Shown here: in pieces, positions 45,301-53,470 of the stretch
How positions within the stretch are numbered: position 1 is the first letter of the stretch
Layout of the letters: each line of letters starts with the position of its first letter
Assembly: GCA_018806985.1 (NCBI GenBank)
Contig: JADANN010000400.1
Coordinates: forward strand, 1,054,001 to 1,118,000
Origin: Angiostrongylus vasorum
Lineage: Eukaryota; Nematoda; Chromadorea; Rhabditida; Metastrongylidae
Direction of reading: 5' to 3'
Length of the DNA: 64,000 bases
The notes under the pieces: generated by a model
Told to the model about the DNA's origin: nothing
Database searches by the model: none
The model's input: the letters and a program-made list of their open reading frames with translations, nothing else
Program-made: the position numbers and the translations under genes

Positions 45301-48300
45301 AACCAATTTTGTATACTTGATCTGTGAAACTGGTTTAGGGAAATTAGAGTAGCAGGATTTTCACCAGTGAATAATGATTGGGAGAACTTGACAATCCCAG
45401 ATGTTTGGTCTGATGTAAACGATGTAAAAATTTCGAAAAACCAACTGTATGGAAAATAAACAGCATAGTGAAAACGAGACCGCTGATTTGAACTATGTTG
45501 ACCCTACAGGACAACATGAAAGATTCATGTCAAGAGCCTTCGTCTGGAAGCTAGGGTGACAGCGAATATTTATGGACTTTTATTGTTACGACATGACAAG
45601 ATAAAAGCTGACTGCCAACAGCTTTCATAGAGTATTTTACATCTAAAAAGTTGCAACAGCACCTTTCTTTTACTAGTTCTATAAAACAAATGCTACGTCT
45701 TCATTTCAAAACTCTTGAAACGGCTTTAGACTTAAGACTTAGAGAAGGTTTAGGACTTGAGAGAAAATATATGCACTATTACAATTCAGTGGCAATGAAT
45801 AGAATAATGGAGCAGGGTGAAAATGAATTAAGGAGGAATAGAATTACAAGCAATAATGACAGTATGTGGAATAACGGACGCGTATAGCGAAGAGGTTAGA
45901 GGTGTTCTGAAATACACACGTGATCTTTGGTTCAATTACACGTCCAAGGCTTACCAAGTCTTTCCCTCTGGGGTTGATGAATTGGTAATAAACTCGTAGA
46001 GGAGGGTATAAACACTAATTTGATGTATCTATAGGCCACTGCAAGTTATTGTATACACCACATATGCACTAGGTCACCTCTAATGACCCCTGATGAAGTC
46101 AAATGCATGCCGCGTTCCTTGAAGATTGCCCAATCCAAGAAGCTTTACTCTTTGTCCTTTATTCGAAATAAAATACCCATTGAATCTCTACAGACTAACG
46201 TTTATAGCATATTCTTATAATACATAAGGAATTTATGTTCAGGTGGTTCTTACCTTTTGGGAGACATTCGACCGAGACAGCCTAGAAGCCGAAGGCGAGC
46301 TGAACGTTATTTATTCCTACCTGAACGATATCGTCAGCATTCTCACTCTGCTGTCGAGGTGCGAAGTGAATTGTATACTTTCAGAATTATTCTTTACACG
46401 CTTCTAATTATTGAAATGGCTTTTTTATCTAAGTGATTAGAATCATGTTTAGATAAGCTTTTCATTTGATCTTTATTTGATTTGTATAACCCCAGCGGTC
46501 AACACTAAATTGTCGATGGTTCTGACTTCTTCTTTCTTCACTGGAAACATTGTTTAAACAATTTTTCTAGATTTAGAAATATAGAAACACTACATTTGGC
46601 ATTTTTATTACAAACTAAACCAATATATGTGTTACAGTTGTCTTCGTTTCCCCGTCTACTGCTCTTGCAATCAGCTCATTTACTCGGCGTCAGCTAACAC
46701 CTTGTCACAAGCCAAAAATATATGCTTTAATACGGAAAAAGAAACACGAGGTATTATAGACAGTGTTTCGTTCTACTTTTTATACATTCTTTGTTATCGA
46801 TGAAAAGGAGAAACAGCCATCGAATTTACCACTTTCAAGTTACACTTGTCCAGAAATTTTTGATACAGACACACTTTTCTAGCGAAAGATTTCGTAGAAA
46901 GCGAAATAAAGTTATACCTATCTTTGGTGACCATATAAGGTCCTGAAATGGTGCCTGTAGCGTAGTGTTAGAGATGCTTTGCAATACATACCTGGTTACT
47001 GGGTCAATCCCATCCCCCGAGCTCAGCAAGGTTTCCATCCCTCCGGAGTATGTAAACCAGTACCGGATTATTCTGAAAGTATAGGAGCACTGACAAGAGA
47101 CATCGGTAGGCCACTGAAAGCCATTTTATAGGCCACATATACACTGAATCACCTCTAAAGATGCTTGTTGAACACATATGCATGATACATCCCCTACGAG
47201 ATTGATCAATGCCGAAGGTTTACGCTTTCATATCGAGGCTTAAGTCTAGGATGTAGCACAATTTATACTTGGTTAAATATTTTGAGCAAGATCTCCTCCT
47301 GGATTTCCAAAACAGTCATTAATTCTTCTAGGTTGGAATGATGTTTGCCATTTCACTAGATTTCTTCGAGCATGACAACGGTTACTGGCATTGCCTTCCC
47401 TTCCGTTGCTTCCTGACGGAAATGTTGATTAGTTGCCTGCAGGGACGCACAACTAATGGATGCAGAGCAGGTGTCCGTTGCTGTCTGATACCTACTAGTC
47501 TCCACCCTGTGAAGGTAAAACGGAGAAAAACTGTAGAAGATAATGGTAAAATTCTCTTACCCGAGAAAAGCAGGAACCAAATGTGGGGTAAATGTCAACA
47601 TAACTGGGAGAATTAAAGATAGGAAGAACGTTAAAAGGAACAACTCGATTTTAAAGATCGTAGATGAAAAATTACCGGAATTAACGTGGTTTCTAGTAGC
47701 TCGTTAAAGCTGTAGCTATAGAAGGTCTTTGTGTTTGTGAAGGGGCACATAACCCAGCCGTCATCGCCGAGTTCGTGAGAGATTTTAGGTGCTTTGCGTC
47801 TTTAGATAAAAAGAAGTCCAGTGGAGGAAGTAAGACGTTTTCCCAGCAACTCTTCCGATTGCGGTATATTAAGAATCCCCTATGATTCTCCTGATGAATT
47901 GGGCCACGAAAAACGTCCGTAGTCCAAGTGGTAATCATTCATGCATTCTGTTATGGTCCAGTCTAGTGCTTTTCTCATTAGTCTTTTACTAAATTTTGTC
48001 GTCTCACTATCTACTATCGTCTGTTTCGGTCTCGAATTGTATTCTGTCAAAAACGACCGAAGATAAGGAAAATACCTGTTATCTGTGCAATTCCCTTAAA
48101 TGTCTGCCACTTATTATACATTGTGCTCGTTCGATGAATAATACGTAGAATTCTTGGAGCATTTCGCATCTCTGTTGAACATCTGGTCACTGTGGTGACC
48201 ACTGAGCTAAAAAGGTTAGCGCGGAAAGTTGGCTCCGTCAGTTCACTCGTGATTTCTCCAAAGGACCGATAAAACTTTTTCTGATTTTGTACCACTCTTC

Positions 48301-50727
48301 CAAGTCATTCTCAGTTTCTACTGAACGTCCTAGTTTATACGCATTTCAACATATTTTCCTTTGCAACATGAACTATGTTTTTTATAAATGGCTACTATTT
48401 GGAACTATTAGCCATCCCATCTCTTTTTTCCAGCCAGTTAATGTCGCTAAACATCATCTATGGTTCACTAACACTTCTTGGAATTATGAAGCGATGCCTT
48501 TAACAAAATGAAAGCTTGATAGCACCTATGCCACTTTCTTGACATTTGAATGAGTTCGCTATCCAATGCGGCAGTGAGTAGCTTTGCATATTATGTCGTG
48601 ATTTCCCTATGACTATGGTAAGAGATCGATGAAAGTATCTCATTCCACGGCGTAATTGCGATATTAGACAGATAGTCATTCCTTGCAGGACAGGGAACGT
48701 ACTGTTCCCATTATTTGTGGAGAGGACGACTGCGCGAGAAGTATCTGCACTGCTAGGAGGTTCTTTATTATCCAACATGAAAATGTTACCATATATGTTG
48801 TGAGACGTATGTCGGTCGCAGTTTCCATACCAGCTTGAAGTGGAGTGTGATGTTGTTTGATCTTAAACGTGTGTCTCTTCCTGTTCCTGGTCGCAATTTC
48901 AGAGCGTGGAACCCGTAATGATTTTTATCCAGCGGCCATCTAGGAATTTATAACGAAAGCTGTGAGATTGAAAAGAAAAGATAGAGTCTAATGTTGCCGT
49001 ATTCAAATCCATGGCATGGTGATACCAAATTTTACATTCATTTGTCATTTAGCTGCCACTGAAATATTAAATTTGCATGCCTCCTAAAATGTTTGGTCTT
49101 GTATACCTCTGATTCTTCTCGAAATGCTCTTTTGTAATTGGGATTTATTAGTAGCTGGGCTAGATATATCGCGGCTGGATCTAGCTCTAGTTGTTCTTTT
49201 TATCTTCTCTCGATGATGATGTAGGTGTCATCCTACCTTCAATGTTTGAAAAAACTGAAACGCGTTCTGCACCGCTTTTAAGTTTTTCGGAAAATAGCCT
49301 ATAGTCTTCGGTGGTGTCTTCCCTAATGGACAAGTTGTTTAAGGAAGAGATTTTTTCGTCATAAATGAATTGCGGTTTCGACTTGGAGATTTTTTTCTTC
49401 TCGAAGAATAAATTTGGAAGAAAGATATACCATGTGGCAAAAAGCCCAGCCAAACGGTTATCATCCTTATTTAGGGTTCCTCACAATTTCATGACGCTGT
49501 ACTCCCTTTAACTGTGCTTTCCTAATCTCATGCTAGCCGTTCAACTACCTGACAACATCTTTCTTAGCGGATTACTTTCTCAAACCAATCACATGGTACG
49601 CAACTTTCTCTGATCGACGGTGCAAATAGGTAAGACAGTTTAAGGAAATTGTCCCGTTCCGGATCACAGCAAGAATGAATCCTGAATGCGTTTCGTGGGC
49701 GTTCTGCTTTGGTCCGATTTCATTGGTGTGCAGCAACATCTGATCTCTTTCCAGTTCTACGTCGTAGACCAGATTCCGTGGAATCTGCCACTGGGGGCTG
49801 GTTTGCCAAGAAAAATTTTCACCCTTGAGAGTCGACATCGTGTTACTAGGACGTTCCCAAATCATTATCACAGAAGTATCCCGGCCCAGATGTTCTCTTG
49901 TTTGGGCTATCAGAGGAATGTCCGAAAAACTGATAATCTGCTTAAACGGCCTTACTGGAGCTATAGCTCACCCACTTTAGGTTCCATTTTTAACATGCAG
50001 CAACATCGGCCAGGTACGTGCGAACAGTGAAAGGAGCTAAATATCATATGTTCGGCTGAAGATCTGAAATTTGCAGGAATTTAAACAATTTGCAGTCGGT
50101 GGTCGAAATATATCCTCGACATTTTTTTTCAGAATATGCTCCGATATCAAGTTGCCAGAAAGCAGCACCAAGGACCGAATTTCAGGTACCTGTCAAGTTT
50201 TCTACATTTTAAACATAGTAAAACATCTTTCCCGTGTTCCTTGACTCTTCGTAACTTCCGTGATTACTTGGATAAATTAAATCTGCTCTGAATCGTGCGG
50301 GATCTCAACAAAAGTTCCACTTGACGAACACAGATGTGGCTAGGTAAAGTTCTCCGTTCTGATGAACCGGGGATTTCACACTAGTGCTTTTCCTGCTAGT
50401 CGCAACAGACACTCGATAATTCTCGTAGAACAGAAGGAGCTTTGAGACATTACAACTACCTGCGTTCCAGAATTACAGCGATCCTTTGCATTAGCTTGCC
50501 TTTCCTGGGCTTCTTGACACATATTGGAGGTGCACATAAATTAATAACGGAAGAAATGAAAGCAAAAATTTTCGTAAATGGACTGAACGGTATGAGAAAA
50601 TAAAAAAGCATGTTTCGTTTAGACGTACTTACAAAATCCGATGGAAACACTGGATCAGTCGATGCCAGAAATCACCAGAGTAACTGATGCCGTCTATGAC
50701 GATGTACTGAAGGAATGGAAATTATGA
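30314..50727 (+). CDS. Rhodopsin-like G-protein-coupled receptor, 12 exons
   Basis: Exons: 30314-30379, 31436-31557, 31622-31706, 36115-36256, 36987-37119, 39784-39919, 43199-43267, 44316-44375, 46243-46358, 46638-46750, 50133-50185, 50623-50727. The phases agree at every junction and total 1,200 nt, 399 aa plus stop. The protein has an acidic N-terminus with one NTT glycosylation site (N15) and seven hydrophobic segments: about 31-55, 67-90, 105-133, 150-170, 205-227, 255-280 and 295-315. The DRY position after segment 3 reads TTERL. Exon 7 is a basic loop-3 insert, and the tail is Pro/Thr/Asp-rich. It is a plasma-membrane signalling protein. General likeness to nematode orphan and neuropeptide receptors is from memory; the ligand is unknown. 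The usual Cys at the top of segment 3 is absent. The start is the first ATG after acceptor GATTTCAG. The exon 4/5 join is the weakest. Introns of up to 4.4 kb are packed with SINEs, RTE and PLE copies. Confidence 0.82.
30527..30695 (-). repeat. SINE family A, old deleted copy in receptor intron 1
   Basis: CATCGATCAATCCTTTAGG, TAGACAAGTCTGGTACCAG and TTTAACCATTGCGCTAAA are the inverted tail, core and head; the middle of the body is deleted. Confidence 0.55.
30920..31204 (+). repeat. SINE family A, copy A4
   Basis: Well preserved in receptor intron 1. Acceptor-stem-like GGGCGCG at the 5' end pairs with CGCGCC at the end of the 65-nt tRNA-like head; B-box-like GGAGTCGATCCCC; full core and body to GATTGATCAACGCCGAGAG. 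A short ATGCAAAA repeat flanks both ends. Confidence 0.8.
31985..32170. mobile_element. Foldback-family element in receptor intron 3
   Basis: Left end GATGCTGAGATATTTGTAAA, centre with CTAACGCGTTCACCACCAC (inverted A-box-like). The right inverted end is decayed. Confidence 0.45.
32171..32577. other. Intron sequence, nothing recognised
   Basis: Unique-looking AT-rich part of receptor intron 3. Confidence 0.4.
32578..33545 (-). mobile_element. RTE fragment (C-terminal half), receptor intron 3
   Basis: Same subfamily as the 25.9-29.1 kb copy. On - it runs from the GDTISxKLF region (about 33,510) through a damaged FADD region (about 33,370-33,410) to SLRKKDEKSLNVVESTVERT (about 32,960-33,010) and the 3' end near CTCGACGATCACTGG. 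It overlaps in content with the neighbouring copy at 34.08-35.86 kb, so the two are separate insertions or a duplication. Confidence 0.8.
33605..33785. mobile_element. Foldback element between two RTE fragments
   Basis: Left end CAACCATAAGGATACTGATA then GAGCAAAACTCG faces right end ATGTTTTGCTCACATCTCAG then CAACCTTATAGCG. The centre has GGGATTCGAACTAG, an inverted B-box. Confidence 0.55.
34085..35860 (-). mobile_element. RTE fragment (5' and RT part), receptor intron 3
   Basis: Same subfamily as the near-full copy; the segment around 34,370-34,560 is almost identical to 27,005-27,185. It carries decayed endonuclease (about 35,400-35,830) and RT up to the FADD motif (FIDLKKAFDSTE at about 34,440; GVRQGDTVSPKLF at about 34,250), then stops at 34,085. 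Several frameshifts. Confidence 0.8.
36395..36650 (+). repeat. SINE family B, copy B6 (diverged)
   Basis: Located in receptor intron 4. The head is decayed; the B tail is visible as CTAACTGCACCAGCATTCAA and GAGACAACGAACTAACACC. Confidence 0.4.
37450..37643 (-). repeat. SINE family B, copy B8, part 1
   Basis: The inverted B tail (TTTGATTCGTTTCCTCGCAT, CATTGTCCACGAAGATCTTC, ATTTCATCTTGAATGTCGTG) runs up to TCTCCTTGGAG, where PLE unit 3 interrupts it. It resumes after 39,057. Confidence 0.7.
37751..37786 (-). ncRNA. Hammerhead-ribozyme-like motif, left arm of unit 3
   Basis: Stem I GGCT/AGCC perfect, CTGAGGA core, stem II reduced to GGC/GCC by one substitution, then GAAAC and GTC. Confidence 0.55.
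38865..38899 (+). ncRNA. Hammerhead-like motif, right arm of unit 3
   Basis: Same layout, but the core reads CGGAGGA instead of CTGAGGA (the invariant U is lost), so it is likely inactive. Confidence 0.5.
39057..39205 (-). repeat. SINE family B, copy B8, part 2
   Basis: Continuation of the interrupted SINE: TCTCCTTGGAGTTCTGAG, an eroded core, and the inverted tRNA-like head (GCGGAATCGAACTAGCA and CAGTGTGCTACCCATCTGC). Confidence 0.65.
39206..39783. other. Intron sequence, nothing recognised
   Basis: The two overlapping + frames at 39,196-39,512 are protein-like, but I recognise nothing in them. Confidence 0.3.
40040..40630. mobile_element. PLE-derived inverted unit, receptor intron 6
   Basis: The left arm on - carries the PLE C-terminal remnant SRDECPEVTRDLA (about 40,235-40,275). 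The right arm on + carries the same piece as NSREDCPEFTRHLD (about 40,450-40,490). Both arms then mirror each other through GTTGATGACTGCACCAC and GATCAACAGCTTTCGAGAA. A decayed ribozyme-like block (GCCGAAACTTCAGCT on -) remains only in the left arm. No clean flanking direct repeat was seen. Confidence 0.65.
40664..42356 (+). mobile_element. RTE retrotransposon fragment, 5'-truncated, receptor intron 6
   Basis: Same subfamily as the 25.9-29.1 kb element, in the receptor's orientation. It begins within the region before RT (TVTASRKAMEKIIYDYYSDL, about 40,670-40,730), includes FRKGFSTME-type sequence (about 41,125-41,150), a decayed FADD region (about 41,520) and the C-terminal region to about 42,356. 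Frameshifts and stops throughout. Confidence 0.85.
42357..43198. other. Intron sequence, nothing recognised
   Basis: Remainder of receptor intron 6. A stretch near 42,570 (CCTGAGAAAGATGAG) weakly recalls the PLE ribozyme block but lacks its pairing. Confidence 0.35.
43434..43830 (-). repeat. Family-C element C2, receptor intron 7
   Basis: Best-preserved copy, about 400 bp. In - orientation it begins with GTCCTCCCAACGGTTTACC and ends in GGGGCGCGCACAACTAGTG, then CAAGTTTCAAGTAAGTAGG, followed by an (AAT)-type tail. The 3' block matches the RTE copy at 4,124-4,190. Confidence 0.7.
43930..44168 (-). repeat. SINE family A, old copy
   Basis: CTATGCATTCGATTTCATCA, AGATAAGCTCGATTGCAAGC and GAGGAATTGAACCAAATACC are the inverted body, core and B box. 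Highly diverged. Confidence 0.45.
44922..45213 (+). repeat. SINE family A, copy A5, young
   Basis: Full head (GTGTGGCGCAGTGGTCGGAG), core and body, with a T-rich TTTACTTATCC tail. The flanking copies of TTTTCATGGAGAA immediately upstream (about 44,899-44,911) and downstream (from about 45,212) are a clear target-site duplication. A C-run (10 C) lies in the head. Confidence 0.85.
45214..45872. other. Intron sequence, nothing recognised
   Basis: Part of receptor intron 8. A 78-codon + frame at 45,651-45,887 is charged but has no domain or splice support. Confidence 0.35.
45873..46163 (+). repeat. SINE family A, copy A6 (diverged)
   Basis: Head GACGCGTATAGCGAAGAGG, B-box-like TTTGGTTCAATTACACG, core CTTACCAAGTCTTTCCCTC, and body GGCCACTGCAAGTTATTGTA. 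It ends TTTGTCCTTTATT. Confidence 0.6.
46950..47230 (+). repeat. SINE family A, copy A7 (diverged)
   Basis: Head CCTGTAGCGTAGTGTTAGAG, core TTCCATCCCTCCGGAG, and body ATCGGTAGGCCACTGAAAGC to GATTGATCAATGCCGA. Confidence 0.6.
47231..48050. other. Intron sequence, nothing firm
   Basis: A 92-codon + frame (47,338-47,616) after an acceptor-like TTCTAG was tested as a receptor exon and does not fit the phase. The 47,693-47,938 reverse frame is unassigned. Confidence 0.3.
48055..48790 (-). mobile_element. RTE remnant, heavily decayed
   Basis: On - the frames read RRGMRYFHRSLTIVIGKSRH (the counterpart of LFHRPLTIPIGKGVRHG at 5.1 kb) and then RSFGEITSELTEPTFRANLF (counterpart of the post-RT region). 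It belongs to the same subfamily as the 4.1-5.9 kb copy. Confidence 0.6.
49187..49871 (-). other. Two unassigned reverse frames in receptor intron 10
   Basis: Frames at 49,572-49,871 (reading near IPRNLVYDVELERDQMLLHT) and 49,187-49,453 have protein-like composition. I recognise no family and find no clear splice join. Could be remnants of an unknown element. Confidence 0.2.
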
Positions 50728-51314
50728 ACAGCACTAAAAGCAAAGATGTTTGTAGCTATTTGGCAGTGATACCTCACAGTAGGACTAACAGTGTTCTCGC
50801 TTGGATATCTATTCGTTTCCCTTATCTTTAAGATCCGTAAAGATTTTATAATATAACCATTTGTACGGAACGACTCGATAAGCGCTTATCGTCACCATCT
50901 TAAACGAGTTTTTTGTCGGATTCCCTAACAAATACGGGTGTCCTAGGTAACTGACCTACATGTCTCTCATAATTGTGCAAATTGCTCCTTTAGTGAAATC
51001 TCGGCGTGAATAATAGGTCTCCTCCATGATCTTCATTAAGATGTGCAAATACTATGAGAAGCACTAATTACCAAATGAAGCGAGGACCTCACTTCCTTTT
51101 GGTTCTATGAAATCCTTTTATTTTTTTAGAAAAGCTCTCGATATTCTATCACGCTATCGTTTCATTAATGAGAACTGGATGAAGATCGAATGGTTCATGT
51201 TAGAAATTAAACAGTCATTGGACTACGCTTGTTTTAATGCAGTTAGTTCTACACATTACTTGTCAACAATTGTAGCCACAAATCTCAAGGCAAAGTTTAC
51301 GCAATACGCTCCAT
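50728..51314. other. Receptor 3' flank
   Basis: AT-rich DNA after the receptor stop; the 3' UTR should lie here, but I do not see a canonical AATAAA near the stop. Confidence 0.35.
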
Positions 51315-51575
51315 AAAAAGCTCTCGGCGTTGATCAATGCCTCAGGGATGCGCCATGCATTCGACTTCAATCAGCATTCTTGGAGGTGACTGAATGCATA
51401 TGAGTCCTTTACAATGATTCGCGGTGGTCTACCGATGTATCGAGTTACTATCCTACCAGACAAGTCTGGTACCAATTTGCCGACCTTGAAGGGATGGTAG
51501 GATTGGTGAGCCCGAGGCGCTGAGATCGATCCCATGTGTATTGCAGAGCGCCTACGACCACTGTGCCACACGTAC
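51315..51575 (-). repeat. SINE family A, copy A8
   Basis: CTCGGCGTTGATCAATGCC at the left (3') end, CCAGACAAGTCTGGTACCAA core, and CCACTGTGCCACACGTACC head at the right, joined directly to a family-C fragment. Confidence 0.75.
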
Positions 51576-51790
51576 CACCACCGTCCTGATAGCAAAGTCG
51601 CATGCTGGCAATTCTCCCTCTGATCCACAAGGGCTGCAAGTGCCTGTCGTGATGACGATATGGGGCAGACTTTGGCCAGGCTGTCCTCGGGATTCCAGGG
51701 AACCACAATGGCTTAACCAGCAAATCTCCCAAAAACGGTGACTATGCTGGGGGCCCGTGCAACTAGGCCGTTCAAGTATCAAGTAAGTAA
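51576..51790 (+). repeat. Family-C element C5 (5'-truncated)
   Basis: Begins at ACCACCGTCCTGATAGCAAA and runs through CAATTCTCCCTCTGATCCAC to the RTE-like 3' end (CTGGGGGCCCGTGCAACTAG, then TCAAGTATCAAGTAAGTAA). Confidence 0.65.
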
Positions 51791-53020
51791 TTATCGAGAG
51801 GAAATTTCACCGATCACTTAACTGTGGAGATGACCTAACACTTTCGACAGTCAACAAAAACTCTCTCTAGCAGTATTTCTTACGGAATGGAGATAACAAC
51901 TGACCTAATTTAAGTACGAATACAAATGCGAGAACTAATAAAATCCGATGATGTTCAGTGCTAAAGCTTGGCTCCGTTTTCAAAATCTCGCCGTAAGCGG
52001 TAACAACATGTAGTACCACTAGACATAAATACGATACAATAACACGGATGCTGCGACATGAGCGAAAGCCGGAGCCCCAGGTCAGCTTCGAACCCGTGAT
52101 TACCTTTTCCAAGAGCTCATATGTTATCTACTGCACCAAGCAACGTCTTTGCTTTGGCTTTTTGTGTGCCATGCGAATTTCTTACTCTAACAGTGCTGTC
52201 AGTAGTAAAGTATGTGGGAATGATCAGGTAAGCATAAATTGCCACTCGATCCAGATAAACTGGAGCTGCAGTAATAGAAACGACACGTTCAACTTCTACT
52301 ATATTTGCTGCCTATTCCCTTTTTTTTCCATGGTATACGCCGGGTTATAACCCATAACGCCCAATATGGACACCATGGTGTCCATTTCGTCTATTGCGTT
52401 CCAGTTCTTGAGTTTTTTTTTGGCGCAATATGTACACTCATTCAATACCTAATGGAAAGCAGATCGAACTACTTAGTAGGGGTCAGGCCAGAAAAGCCAT
52501 TCTGTACACTTAATGATTTACAAGGAACCTTTTTTCCGAAAAAGTTCATTGGCCGGTAATTCGACTAACAATTAACCGTTGTTTCATTTTAATCACAGTA
52601 TGGATTGTGCGGATACAAAAAGCACCGGAATATGCTCAGCATAAGGTGCAAAAATATTTCCAAGCATTCACAGCAATGTACTGTATATACCGTATATTCC
52701 ATAACGGACCATAGGATCACGGTAAGACGTACGAAGTAGTGGCACACATGTCACCACCCCACCCCCCCCCCTAGAACGAGAGAGCATTCTTGTCTACAAC
52801 TCTACCATGTATACAACCTCTGAAGACCGCAATTTATGAAAAACTACTTTTTATTGACAAAAAGAAGCAGAAAAACCGCAGCCGATGAAAAATTGATTGT
52901 ATTCCACCCGGTGAGCTACGCTAAACGGCGCGTGTCCGTAGTGCGACTAAGGAGAAGCTATCGAATTGGCAAAAAAAGTAGCAAAAAGTCGGAGAGAAGG
53001 TGCCAAATCAATTCCTTCTT
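51791..53020. other. Intergenic with one foldback-related scrap
   Basis: At 52,035-52,165 GATGCTGCGACATGAGCGAA, CTTCGAACCCGTGATTACC and GTTATCTACTGCACCAAGC resemble the foldback family. A C-run of about 10-14 lies near 52,760. Otherwise nothing recognised. Confidence 0.35.
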
Positions 53021-53023
53021 TAA

Positions 53024-53243
53024 TGGTGCTGAGATATTTGCAGAACTCTAAACCGCAGGCGTCTATGGTGGGAAATCGAACACGTTATCACCCTTTTCCG
53101 AGGGCTCACGCGTTCGCCATCACACCATGCGAGTCGTTCTCTCGTTCCCAGAAAGAGTAATAACGTGTTGGATCTCCACCGCAGAAACCTGAGGCCTGGA
53201 CTTTTGCAAATATCTCAGCATCAATGTGGTTGTATCGTCAATC
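53024..53243. mobile_element. Foldback element with tRNA-like boxes
   Basis: Left end GGTGCTGAGATATTTGCAGA faces right end TTTTGCAAATATCTCAGCAT, about 200 bp apart. Inside are GGGAAATCGAACACG (inverted B box) and CACGCGTTCGCCATCACACC. Confidence 0.6.
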
Positions 53244-53470
53244 CATTTCGTCAAAAAATATCTTTACAAGCAACAGTAGTGAGTATTTACTCCCAAAAAC
53301 TGATTTAAGCACAATCCCTATTAGAACTTTAATCACACCATAGTAATAGTAATATAATGAGATCGATCTTCGATAGTAAATATATACATAAACAAAAAAC
53401 CTTACAATAAATACTATTAATATGACAAACAGAACATAGTGATTGACATTAGCACATTACGATTTTCGGC

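Noticed and set aside
46638..46803. Read-through of receptor exon 10 to a stop at 46,801-46,803
   Set aside because: Possible, but the donor at 46,751 and two phase-matched downstream exons give a better model; kept only as an alternative 3' end.
47338..47616. Possible receptor C-terminal exon after TTCTAG
   Set aside because: Its open frame needs phase 0, but exon 10 ends in phase 1; the exon at 50,133 fits phase and leads to a stop.
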